The notes under the pieces were generated by a model. It made no database searches and was not told the DNA's origin. It saw only the letters and a list, made by a program, of their open reading frames with translations. The position numbers and the translations under genes are program-made. A stretch of 64,000 nucleotides of DNA from positions 1-64,000 of the forward strand of contig NZ_JADWYR010000001.1 of NCBI RefSeq assembly GCF_015831355.1, given 5' to 3'. Below are positions 1-6,661 of the stretch, piece by piece; the stretch's first letter is position 1; every line of letters begins with the position of its first letter. Source of the stretch: Panacibacter microcysteis. GTDB lineage: Bacteria; Bacteroidota; Bacteroidia; Chitinophagales; Chitinophagaceae.

Positions 1-269
1 AGTCCAACTATGAATAAAATACCAAATGCAATATAAAAGTCTGACCCAACATTTCCTTCTGCAGTATAATATTCAATAAAACCAGAAATTAAATGTGCTG
101 AACCAAATAATGTAAATAGAATTGTAAAGAAGCTACTTTTTGATGTATTTACAGCCCAAAAACTGTCACTTGAAATTTTGTATTCAAATTTTTTCCGTCT
201 AAACCCAAAATTGAAAAGTCTGCTAAATTTATTCTGAAAATTAAGTATCGATTCTTTGAAACTGTCCAT
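1..269 (-). CDS. partial membrane protein, cassette 7 (runs off the window start)
   Basis: An open frame of 89 codons starts at ATG 269-267 and runs without a stop to the window edge, so only the N-terminus is visible. It opens MDSFKESILNFQNKFSRL, is rich in Lys, Arg and Phe, and has hydrophobic stretches around residues 48-62 (FFTILFTLFGSAHLI) and 80-89, suggesting a membrane protein. The start lies 22 bases after the matched cassette end GCCACCAAC (291-299), the same layout as the other cassettes. The family is not recognised. Confidence 0.6.
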   Translation of the reverse strand, partial: MDSFKESILNFQNKFSRLFNFGFRRKKFEYKISSDSFWAVNTSKSSFFTILFTLFGSAHLISGFIEYYTAEGNVGSDFYIAFGILFIVG

Positions 270-290
270 AGTGTAGGGTCTTTTTAACTT

Positions 291-491
291 GCCACCAACG
301 TTCGAGTATTTGCGAAGGCAGGGAATTCATTGATTGTCCAGCCCGGTACAAATGCCCTTTTGAAAATATGTTGTTGAAGTTAAGAACTAAAGCTGAACAT
401 AGAACGTCGAGCCGGAACCGCTGCTGATGCTTGCACATAGCTGAAATTACAATGTCCAGCCCTGCTTTTGCAAATACTTTTGTTGGCGGTA
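291..491 (-). repeat. attC-like cassette site A
   Basis: Imperfect palindrome between cassettes 7 and 6. Outer AAC (297-299) and GTT (482-484) flank an unpaired stretch, then arms GTATTTGC (306-313)/GCAAATAC (470-477) and GCAGGG (318-323)/CCCTGC (460-465). About 135 bases of less conserved sequence lie between the inner arms. This matches the AAC-spacer-stem-spacer-GTT plan of integron attC sites, although the full seven-base RYYYAAC and GTTRRRY consensus is not met. Confidence 0.7.
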
Positions 492-506
492 GTTTTTCTT
501 CCGAGA

Positions 507-701
507 CTATTTCTTTTCAAAAGCATCCCTTCGCCTGAATAGTCTTAATAAAACAATTGCGGAAGTTGTTAAGCCACAACCAAAGCCAATCATTATTCCT
601 TCGCAAGGTCTGATAAATAACTTTCCTACGCCCCAACCAATAAGCGAAAGCCCAGAAATTAAAAATATTACTGCCCAAATAAATAGACTTTCCTTTTTCA
701 T
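507..701 (-). CDS. small two-helix membrane protein, cassette 6
   Basis: 64-residue protein with two hydrophobic segments (about residues 7-28 and 34-53) and a basic tail (RLFRRRDAFEKK), which predicts a small inner-membrane protein with both ends in the cytoplasm. It overlaps the upstream gene by four bases (ATGA), so the two are probably translationally coupled. Its stop lies 16 bases before the cassette end at 482-491. No family is recognised; a partner role with the membrane-anchored protein next to it is inference. Confidence 0.65.
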   Translation of the reverse strand: MKKESLFIWAVIFLISGLSLIGWGVGKLFIRPCEGIMIGFGCGLTTSAIVLLRLFRRRDAFEKK

Positions 702-1222
702 TTTTTTAAAATTGCTTGTTTGTGCTTTTCAACGTATTTATTGTATAGCTCTTTCTTTTCTATATCAGATATTATCCCTACTTCACTTTCTCTTTTTGCA
801 CCTTCCCATTCCAATTTGAGTAAATATTGAGTTATTGTAATTAACTCGTTAATTGGCTCTGTTGGGTCCTTGTCAGACTTGAGTACAATTTGGTCAATGA
901 GGCTTATAATTTTATTGTCCCAATATTCATCTTCTGGATTTAAATAAAGTCTTATTATGAATTTTAAACTGTCAGCCTCTTTATGTAATTCCCAAACCTC
1001 TTTATATTCTAATTTATAAAGCCGATTATTATAGCTGTATGCAAGCCCACAGAATTTTGAAATGCTTTCTCTCAATTCTTGAATGTATTTTATTCTTGAA
1101 GCTGTAACGGAATTGATGAAAGCCGTTTTACGAACGTTTCTAAAGGTTATGATTAGATTGAAAATGCCCACGATGAAAGTGAGTCCGATGCCAATTAATG
1201 TTACGATTTCTATTGTTTTCAT
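698..1222 (-). CDS. membrane-anchored protein of unknown function, cassette 6
   Basis: 174 residues with one N-terminal membrane segment (about residues 7-28, VTLIGIGLTFIVGIFNLIIT) followed by a helical, charged cytoplasmic domain rich in Lys and Glu. The domain holds several aromatic positions (CGLAYSYNNRLYKLEYKEVW) but no known catalytic motif. It lies between the HNH-like gene (18-base gap) and the small membrane gene (four-base overlap), so three genes share one cassette, which is more than the usual one gene. Whether the trio forms a defence-like unit is open. Confidence 0.65.
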   Translation of the reverse strand: MKTIEIVTLIGIGLTFIVGIFNLIITFRNVRKTAFINSVTASRIKYIQELRESISKFCGLAYSYNNRLYKLEYKEVWELHKEADSLKFIIRLYLNPEDEYWDNKIISLIDQIVLKSDKDPTEPINELITITQYLLKLEWEGAKRESEVGIISDIEKKELYNKYVEKHKQAILKK

Positions 1223-1240
1223 TTGAATTTCAATTATTGA

Positions 1241-1930
1241 TTACCATATAACTTCCGCTGCAAGATAATTCCATAGAATAATTTTTACCGAAAGTCTACT
1301 AGGAGTAATCGAAACAGAATAACTATAAATCTCAGGTTGTACGATTGTCCAATGCGAGTAAGTATTATTGTTGCTGTCAATTAAAAAGTTTTGCATAGCT
1401 CTGCTTCCAACTTCAGGTGTTTTGGTTATTTCAGTACCGGCTAAAAAGGTGTCAATTTCATTCTGTGTCATTGTTAGCAGGGGTTTGAATCCGATACTCA
1501 TAGGTTCTTCAAAAACTGGTTCGCTATTTTCATATTTGGCATGTCCCTTTGCTAGTTTTATTAACACATTTTGCATTCTATCAGCCTCAATATTAAAAGC
1601 TACTTGCCCTTCGATTTCTACTTTCGATTGCAATATCTTTTGTCTAAGGGGTTCTTTGTTTTGTAATATTCGCTTGATTTTTTTCCTTTGAAGTTTTTCA
1701 ATGTCTGTGGTTCCACATAATACACATTCCAGCAGGCAAGCTATATACTCTTCGTCTAATGAAAAGCCTTGATTGCATTTGTCGCAACATGGTACAACTG
1801 GCAAGTTCTCTGGATACGGCTCTTCAAGTAAAATCCGAGAAGGAACATGGTCTCGGGTATCAGGGCTTTCTCCGCAATAGGAACACATATTGTCGAGCCG
1901 TGTATCACTAAATGGTTTAATCTGCCTCAA
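1241..1930 (-). CDS. HNH-like zinc-finger protein (putative nuclease), cassette 6
   Basis: 229 residues. The N-terminus carries CSYCGESPDTRDHVPSRILL followed by CCDKCNQGF: two CxxC pairs bracketing a DHVPSR motif, which resembles the zinc-stabilised HNH fold, where the His of DH binds the metal. The rest (from about residue 75) has no recognised domain. It is the first gene of a three-gene cassette; the start ATG lies 23 bases inside cassette end TACCGCCAAC. Nuclease function is inferred from the N-terminal motif only; the last catalytic His/Asn of classical HNH enzymes is not obvious. Confidence 0.65.
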   Translation of the reverse strand: MRQIKPFSDTRLDNMCSYCGESPDTRDHVPSRILLEEPYPENLPVVPCCDKCNQGFSLDEEYIACLLECVLCGTTDIEKLQRKKIKRILQNKEPLRQKILQSKVEIEGQVAFNIEADRMQNVLIKLAKGHAKYENSEPVFEEPMSIGFKPLLTMTQNEIDTFLAGTEITKTPEVGSRAMQNFLIDSNNNTYSHWTIVQPEIYSYSVSITPSRLSVKIILWNYLAAEVIW

Positions 1931-1952
1931 TGTTTAGGGTGTTCATTAAAAT

Positions 1953-2158
1953 TACCGCCAACGGTCAGGGCTTGGCGAAGTGCGGGACATCTGCGTTCCG
2001 TCTGCCTGGCTTACTGAATTTGATTAATGTTTAATTCTTCAAGTTATAGATTTTTGTTTAATAGCGTTCGGTCAGCCGGTGCAAAAGCTTAATTGAAAAA
2101 ATGCAGTTGAAGAAAAAGTTCCGTTAGCCCGCATTTTGCCAAACCCCTTGTTGGTAGC
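1953..2158 (-). repeat. attC-like cassette site B
   Basis: Palindrome between cassettes 6 and 5. Outer AAC at 1960-1962 and GTT at 2150-2152. The arms GGGCTTGGC and GCCAAACCC pair except for one C-A mismatch, and inner arms CGGG/CCCG continue the stem. Shares the plan of the other sites but little sequence with D and F in its centre. Confidence 0.7.
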
Positions 2159-2170
2159 AGTTGTGCATCG

Positions 2171-2758
2171 TTACTCCCCTTGCTCTAACTGAAAAGATTG
2201 TCGCACCAAGTAGTGCCGCATTTCTTTATCAGTCTCTGTTTTCAGACGCTTGTAAATGTCAACGTACTTGTTACTGCGATTAATAAAATCGTCGGTCGAG
2301 CTGAATGAGTCAAGCCACACAGCAAAATCGGATAGATCTGGCTGAGAACTTGAATAATCGAGAGCGTCTGTATATTCCGGCCTTGTCAGGCTGGAACTAT
2401 GCCACATGTCATGCGGTGATATGTGTCTGCCGAAGAATTTGTCAAACCAGTAGGGGTTAGAGCAAAAAGTTTGAAAGGCTTTTTGTTCTGCTATATTTAA
2501 CTTACCACACTTGAAAAAAATAATTGTTTGTTCAAATAAAAACTCTGGAAACCCGGCATCGTCTGGAAAATTTTTGTCGAACCACTTGAGGTATGTCAAA
2601 CCATCGGTATAGTCCCCCAACTGAATGAAATATTTTGTCGGCAAGTAACGAAGTCCACGGCTGTCGTCATAACAGCCAAACTTTCTTTTCTCTGAAGAAA
2701 GTGTCCGCTTAATGTCAGCGATTTTTTTCTTTGCTCTTTCAATTTGTTTCGGTGTCAC
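2171..2758 (-). CDS. hypothetical protein, cassette 5
   Basis: 195 residues, no signal peptide or membrane segment. It begins MTPKQIERAKKKIADIKRTL (basic helix) and continues with aromatic-rich segments (YFIQLGDYTDGLTYLKWFDKNFPDD, then AEQKAFQTFCSNPYWFDKFFG), reading like a helical-repeat or scaffold domain. I recall similar unannotated proteins in other Bacteroidota and Proteobacteria but cannot name a domain. Single gene filling one cassette; the stop is 13 bases from cassette end GTTGGTAGC and the start 18 bases from GCTACCAAC. Confidence 0.65.
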   Translation of the reverse strand: MTPKQIERAKKKIADIKRTLSSEKRKFGCYDDSRGLRYLPTKYFIQLGDYTDGLTYLKWFDKNFPDDAGFPEFLFEQTIIFFKCGKLNIAEQKAFQTFCSNPYWFDKFFGRHISPHDMWHSSSLTRPEYTDALDYSSSQPDLSDFAVWLDSFSSTDDFINRSNKYVDIYKRLKTETDKEMRHYLVRQSFQLEQGE

Positions 2759-2775
2759 GATTTCTGTTTACAATT

Positions 2776-2977
2776 GCTACCAACGGCCACGGCTTGGCGA
2801 TGTGGCGGCATTTGAAAATCGTCAGCCCGTTACCGTAGCTAAATTTATAACTAAAAGTTCATTGTTTATTTTATTGCCGGGTGTTATTCGTCGGCTGGAA
2901 CTGAAGCCGATTAGCGAACAAAAAGCTGAAAATATATTCGTCGCCCCGCCATATTGCCAAACCGCCTGTTATATGCC
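2776..2977 (-). repeat. attC-like cassette site C
   Basis: Palindrome between cassettes 5 and 4. AAC at 2782-2784 and GTT at 2968-2970; arms CGGCTTGGC/GCCAAACCG with the same C-A mismatch, then TGGCGG/CCGCCA. Its centre contains CTAAATTTATAACTAAAAG (2839-2857), identical to sites D and F. Confidence 0.7.
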
Positions 2978-2984
2978 GTTTTCG

Positions 2985-3521
2985 TCATTTTATTATTTTC
3001 TGTGTCGTTACAAGACTATTGCTATTGTTTGGATTAATGATTAAAAACTGCAACTCTTTTATCTTGTCTCGATTATCTATGTCAAGTGTGTAAGCATGGT
3101 CAAGTACAAAAAATCTTTTTGAATACCATTCCCAACCTTCATCATTTTTAGTCATACCATTGTAAGCAGCTACTGACAATAATTTTTTCAATATTGTTAG
3201 CTTGCCAAGAACAATTCTCGTCCCCCGATTTAATATCCAAGCTTTATAGCCCTGTCCCAGAAAAGTAATATTGTTTGCTTTAACTTCTAAGTCAAAATTC
3301 TTTGTCGTGTCAATGAGTGGGAAATAAAAGAAGTTTCCTACTTTATTAGCTTTGATTGTGTCGCCAGCTATGATAATTGATATCTCAACATTATTTATTG
3401 ATTTTTTTACGTCATCAACGTAAAAATTAAAGTCATGCTTTGAGAATGTTGAGTCTTGCGCTACAGCTAAGTTAAAGTTGAACAATAAAAAAAGAAGTGT
3501 CAAGGTTGTAGTGAGTTTCAT
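2985..3521 (-). CDS. secreted hypothetical protein, cassette 4
   Basis: 178 residues with a clear signal peptide (MKLTTTLTLLFLLFNFNLAVAQ, cleavage probably after AVA). The mature part alternates short hydrophobic and polar strands (VEISIIIAGDTIKANKVGNFFYFPLID), suggesting a beta-sandwich domain in the periplasm or outer membrane. No catalytic motif is seen. Its start codon lies only four bases from cassette end GGCATATAAC and its stop eight bases from GTTATATGCC, so the gene fills its cassette almost completely. Family not recognised. Confidence 0.6.
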   Translation of the reverse strand: MKLTTTLTLLFLLFNFNLAVAQDSTFSKHDFNFYVDDVKKSINNVEISIIIAGDTIKANKVGNFFYFPLIDTTKNFDLEVKANNITFLGQGYKAWILNRGTRIVLGKLTILKKLLSVAAYNGMTKNDEGWEWYSKRFFVLDHAYTLDIDNRDKIKELQFLIINPNNSNSLVTTQKIIK

Positions 3522-3524
3522 AAT

Positions 3525-3726
3525 GGCATATAACGTTCGAGGCTCTGTGCAGTTGGGGAATTGACCAACTGTCCGCCCGGAACTGAAGCTAAATTTATAA
3601 CTAAAAGCCGAAGTTTAGAACTACTGCTTGGTAGAATTACGTCCGCCGAAACCAAAGCCTGGATATACACTGCCGATGATTGCTGCAATGTCCCGCCCCA
3701 ATTGCACAAAACCTTTTGTTGGCTGC
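3525..3726 (-). repeat. attC-like cassette site D
   Basis: Palindrome between cassettes 4 and 3. AAC at 3532-3534, GTT at 3718-3720; arms CTGTGCAGTTGGGG and CCCCAATTGCACAAA. Nearly identical to site F over its full length, with 65 consecutive identical bases (3563-3627 versus 5242-5306), so the two were copied recently from a common source. Confidence 0.75.
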
Positions 3727-3750
3727 TGCCAGGTTTTATGTGGGCTGTTT

Positions 3751-4230
3751 TTACGGCCCAATTCCAACTTCAAGTCTTTCGATAATAATGTCTTTATTTT
3801 CAGCAATTGTCCAGTCAGAAAAAGGATATAGTGCTTGATTTGCAATTATAAAATACGGTTCATTTTTTCGGCCTTTAATTTTTTCAAGTAACACTGAAGC
3901 GTCCAATTGTTTTGGAAATGCAATTTGATTAATGTCTTGGATTATTAAAAGATACCTTTCTTTGGCAATACTAACAATGTCTTTGTCATCGATGATCTTC
4001 CAGCCTAATTCTTGGTACTTTTTTACATCTTTACTTACAAAAGCAAAGAGAAAATGTCTTTGCTCCGCAGATGTTTTCATGTCAGGTGTTTTAATAAGAC
4101 AATTTATTGCGCTGTCTAAATTTGTAAAGCTTTGGTCGCAACAATTGCAAACAGTTTTTTTGTCGGAGGTTAAAATGCCGCAACTTGTCAAAGAGAAAAA
4201 CAGAATTATTATGTGAAAAGTTATTTTCAT
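3751..4230 (-). CDS. putative lipoprotein, cassette 3
   Basis: 159 residues. The N-terminus (KITFHIIILFFSLTSCGILTS) is a lipoprotein signal with the acylated Cys at residue 17 in LTSCG. A second cysteine cluster follows (VCNCCDQSF), then a soluble alpha/beta domain (KRRHFLF-like helix, YLLIIQDINQIAFP, YFIIANQALYPFSDWTIAEN). The CNCC motif could bind metal or form disulfides. It occupies one cassette by itself. Function unknown. Confidence 0.6.
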   Translation of the reverse strand: MKITFHIIILFFSLTSCGILTSDKKTVCNCCDQSFTNLDSAINCLIKTPDMKTSAEQRHFLFAFVSKDVKKYQELGWKIIDDKDIVSIAKERYLLIIQDINQIAFPKQLDASVLLEKIKGRKNEPYFIIANQALYPFSDWTIAENKDIIIERLEVGIGP

Positions 4231-4250
4231 TAGAGTGTGTCTGTCTGGTT

Positions 4251-4452
4251 GCAGCCAACGTCCAGGGCTTTCTGCTGTGCTGATATTCCGTGATTCGTCA
4301 GCCCCGAACCGCTGCTGAGTAAAGTTAGTGCAGTTGATGTTATATTCTGTTGCTCGGCTTTATTCGTTCAGCCTGGGCTGCCGCTGATAAGCGAACGGGA
4401 CGATCAGTATATATTCTTCAGCCAGCATAGCAGAAAACCCCATGTTGCCTGC
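4251..4452 (-). repeat. attC-like cassette site E
   Basis: Palindrome between cassettes 3 and 2. AAC at 4257-4259 and GTT at 4444-4446; arms GGGCTTTCTGCT and AGCAGAAAACCC pair with a single C-A mismatch. Its centre repeats CAGCC/GGCTG motifs but lacks the long block shared by C, D and F. Confidence 0.7.
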
Positions 4453-4474
4453 TGGCGTTTGTCTTGAAGCCTTT

Positions 4475-4810
4475 CTATTTCCTGCCATTAATAATTTTTG
4501 TGTTTACTAAACTTGGTAGGTTACGAATTTCTGTCCAGTATTCAACTCTAACATCTTCGTCAATGTAAATAGGAGTTCTCTCCCCATAAAGTCTGTCGCC
4601 TCCATTGTTCTTACATCCAGAAATCCAATAGTGTTCTCCAGTATCCACGTCAAAATAATTCGCTTTAAATCCAGTTCCACTTAACGTCTGAAATGTCTTG
4701 CCGTTATAATGAACAGACTTTCCTGTCTTTGAAAATGTAACTCTACCAATTCTTGCTTCGCCTGTTAATCCGTCGCCTTTATATTCTATATACATTATTC
4801 GGCTCTGCAT
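4475..4810 (-). CDS. small conserved hypothetical protein, cassette 2
   Basis: 111 residues. Contains the run MYIEYKGDGLTGEARIGRVTFS, then GKTFQTLSGTGFKANYFD and EEYW-like DVRVEYWTEIRNLP, which I recognise as a small soluble family found widely in bacteria and often left as hypothetical or misnamed in annotations. No catalytic residues are known to me. Likely start is ATG at residue 1 (MQSRIM) or residue 6 (MYIEY). It follows the VOC gene by three bases and so shares a cassette with it. Confidence 0.65.
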   Translation of the reverse strand: MQSRIMYIEYKGDGLTGEARIGRVTFSKTGKSVHYNGKTFQTLSGTGFKANYFDVDTGEHYWISGCKNNGGDRLYGERTPIYIDEDVRVEYWTEIRNLPSLVNTKIINGRK

Positions 4811-4813
4811 AAA

Positions 4814-5140
4814 CTACTTTTTGTAAAGTTCTATTTTTCGTTCGTCTGGATCAGAAATAATAGCCATAAACCCGAAGTCAGTTTGTGTCGGTTCCAATGA
4901 AAATGAAACTTTTAATTCTTTTAAACTCAAAACTGTCTGGTCAAAATTGTCAATACCAAACCCTAATCGTAAATTTTTGTCTGCCTCTTTTTGGCTTTTT
5001 GTCAACGGATAAATTTCCAAAACCGTTTGGCCAATTTTAGCTGAATAATGAAATGGGGAGTTTCCGTGTTTATGAAATTCAAAAATCAGCCCAAACAAAC
5101 TATAAAAGTCGGCAAGTCTTTTTGTGTCGCCTGTTCGCAA
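4814..5140 (-). CDS. glyoxalase/VOC-fold protein, cassette 2 (5' end possibly frameshifted)
   Basis: 108 residues with one VOC repeat: LADFYSLFGLIFEFHKHG, then FHYSAKIGQTVLEIYPL, FGIDNFDQTVLSLKE and the terminal strand FMAIISDPDERKIELYK. VOC proteins use paired beta-alpha-beta-beta-beta modules for metal-dependent lyases or drug binding. Only TTG is available as a start here. Just upstream an ATG opens MDIRQ and then meets a stop; restoring one base would join MDIRQ to TIVLRTGD in this frame, so a one-base deletion near 5143-5146 may have damaged the start. Substrate unknown. Confidence 0.6.
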   Translation of the reverse strand: MRTGDTKRLADFYSLFGLIFEFHKHGNSPFHYSAKIGQTVLEIYPLTKSQKEADKNLRLGFGIDNFDQTVLSLKELKVSFSLEPTQTDFGFMAIISDPDERKIELYKK

Positions 5141-5204
5141 AACTATTGTCTAATGTCCATTTGCAGATTCTCTGTTTAATGTTCGTCGGGTGTTCGATAC
5201 GCTT

Positions 5205-5406
5205 GCAGGCAACGTTCGAGGCTTTGTGCAGTTGGGGAATTAACCAACTGTCCGCCCGGAACTGAAGCTAAATTTATAACTAAAAGCCGAAGTTTAGAAC
5301 TACTGCCCGGCAGAATTACGTCCGCCGAATATGAAGCTTGGATATGAACTGCCGATGATTGCTTCAATGTCCTGCCCCAATTGCACAAAACCTTTTGTTA
5401 GCGGTA
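5205..5406 (-). repeat. attC-like cassette site F
   Basis: Palindrome between cassettes 2 and 1. AAC at 5211-5213, GTT at 5397-5399; arms TTTGTGCA/TGCACAAA and TTGGGG/CCCCAA. On the outer side six unpaired bases (GTTCGA) face four (TTTT), an asymmetric loop like the unpaired central spacer of attC hairpins. Confidence 0.75.
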
Positions 5407-5412
5407 GTTTTA

Positions 5413-6306
5413 TTAGTGTGTCCAATTTTCAATCTTTCCTTTTTTCTCGTCGAACCAAATTTCAATATAAATGTCTTCAGAAATCGGTTTCCCTTTATCC
5501 TTTAATATATCAAATTGTAATTTCTTTAATGAGCTAAATACTGAATTAATGCAATAGTCGTATTCGTTTCTTTCCCAGTATTTATCAATTGAGTCCTGTG
5601 ATTCGTATGCAAGCATAGTTACCTTTGATACTTTTCCGTCATTACCAATTGTTACCAAATACTTTTCAGAACAATCAATGCTGTCAACATTTATCCATTT
5701 AGCTTTTTTTATTTTCTTGAACAAGATGTCTGATATCTTGTCCTTACTTTTTCTGTCAATCGCTTTCGGAATGTGAATATAATTGTCCACATTCTCCATT
5801 TTTAAAACCTTGCCATAGGCAATGTCAATCACTGTTTCTTTTTCGTAAATTCTATAAAAAACTCCATCCCATCGTAACACTTTATTAGTCAATGGAAATT
5901 TCATGTCGCCCGAAAACCAGTCAATGTAAACTCTGTCATTAAGAAATTTATCTTTGAAGATTGATTTCATTTTGTCAGCAGATGCGACTTTATCAATTTT
6001 TCCATTTCGTCGTTCACCGCAAGATATTACGGCAACCAGAAAAAGGCTATCATTTTCAATTTTGTAGATAGCTTGATATCCACGCCAGCAATTAAAAGTT
6101 GCCCCATCACGGAAACTTAGTCCAAACAATTTTCCCTGATCTTCCTTGGCCTGTAAATGGAAATACTGTTCAAGAATTAAAGTATATGTCGCAAGAGTGT
6201 CTCCTTTGTAAATAATGTAATCCGGTGATTGTGGACTAGCAAATGTATCAAGGGTGAAAAATGTCAAGATAAGAGTAAATAGGAGAACTGTAAAACACTT
6301 TGTCAT
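5413..6306 (-). CDS. secreted protein with TonB-C-like C-terminus, cassette 1
   Basis: 297 residues with an N-terminal signal peptide (MTKCFTVLLFTLILTFFTLDTFA). The middle region (about residues 30-180) is of unknown fold. The last ~100 residues (CSEKYLVTIGNDGKVSKVTML, CINSVFSSLKKLQFD, ISEDIYIEIWFD) resemble the beta-alpha-beta pattern of the TonB C-terminal domain, which in Bacteroidota also occurs in soluble periplasmic proteins. It is the cassette nearest the recombinase, where a newly inserted cassette would be expected. Function unknown; the domain call is tentative. Confidence 0.6.
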   Translation of the reverse strand: MTKCFTVLLFTLILTFFTLDTFASPQSPDYIIYKGDTLATYTLILEQYFHLQAKEDQGKLFGLSFRDGATFNCWRGYQAIYKIENDSLFLVAVISCGERRNGKIDKVASADKMKSIFKDKFLNDRVYIDWFSGDMKFPLTNKVLRWDGVFYRIYEKETVIDIAYGKVLKMENVDNYIHIPKAIDRKSKDKISDILFKKIKKAKWINVDSIDCSEKYLVTIGNDGKVSKVTMLAYESQDSIDKYWERNEYDYCINSVFSSLKKLQFDILKDKGKPISEDIYIEIWFDEKKGKIENWTH

Positions 6307-6364
6307 TTCTGTTTTATGTCATGATGAAATGGATTGGCGGATTACATACGGTGGCCGAAAAAAT

Positions 6365-6475
6365 TACCGCTAACACTTAAATATACGCCACTCCAACAAA
6401 TAACTCAAAAAAAGAGCTATTGGCAATCAATATGTTAGTGTTCGCCTTTTTACATTGTAGTGGCGCAAATACAAT
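6365..6475 (-). other. candidate attI-like attachment region beside the recombinase
   Basis: This 111-base stretch lies between the recombinase stop and cassette 1 and is unlike the palindromic cassette sites. Cassette 1 begins here with TACCGCTAAC (6365-6374). It holds two inverted pairs, AACACT (6372-6377)/AGTGTT (6437-6442) and CGCCACT (6386-6392)/AGTGGCG (6459-6465), in interlaced rather than nested order, and a short hairpin AATAACTC/GAGCTATT around a run of A. Position and composition fit an insertion platform. No activity is shown. Confidence 0.45.
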
Positions 6476-6661
6476 TTACCATGCTATCTTACCTTTCTGC
6501 CAGAGGTCATCTAAAGGGCTTATAATATTTATCAGCTTGTCTTTACGTACATGTAAATATCGCTCAGTGGTTTTAATATTAAAATGACCTAACAAATCCT
6601 TGATGTATTTAATATCAATCCCTTTTTCAAGCAAATGGGTTGCAAAACTATGCCTCAACAC
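6476..6661 (-). CDS. tyrosine recombinase, C-terminal catalytic part (frameshifted from upstream frame)
   Basis: 61 residues in the frame next to the gene upstream. It holds the second half of the catalytic domain: [13 protein letters not shown] (Arg of HxxR), [16 protein letters not shown] (the late His and the nucleophilic Tyr) and the tail SPLDDLW. The upstream frame ends at TGA, which overlaps this frame's TTG (TTGA), so coupling or a -1 shift could still give product, but a one-base loss in a single ~370-residue enzyme is the simplest reading. Expected fusion around GIHV-x-LRHS. Confidence 0.75.
   Translation of the reverse strand: MLRHSFATHLLEKGIDIKYIKDLLGHFNIKTTERYLHVRKDKLINIISPLDDLWQKGKIAW

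Larger units (their letters stand above)
1..6475 (-). mobile_element. integron-like gene-cassette array (seven cassettes, last one cut by window edge)
   Basis: Ten genes all point away from the recombinase gene at 6476-7593 and are separated by six ~200-bp imperfect palindromes. Every complete cassette has a private pair of complementary ends: GTTAGCGGTA/TACCGCTAAC (5397, 6365), GTTGCCTGC/GCAGGCAAC (4444, 5205), GTTGGCTGC/GCAGCCAAC (3718, 4251), GTTATATGCC/GGCATATAAC (2968, 3525), GTTGGTAGC/GCTACCAAC (2150, 2776) and GTTGGCGGTA/TACCGCCAAC (482, 1953). In known integrons this pairing arises because a cassette circle is cut at G|TT, leaving R' at its front and the complementary R'' at its own attC. 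The genes are AT-rich and functionally unrelated, as in cassette arrays. That the array is integron-like is inference from structure; activity is not shown. Confidence 0.75.

Noticed and set aside
3518-3845. Open frames inside sites D and F (also 5176-5388) with similar peptides
   Set aside because: The likeness comes from the near-identical palindromes, not from selection on protein; they overlap the recombination sites entirely.
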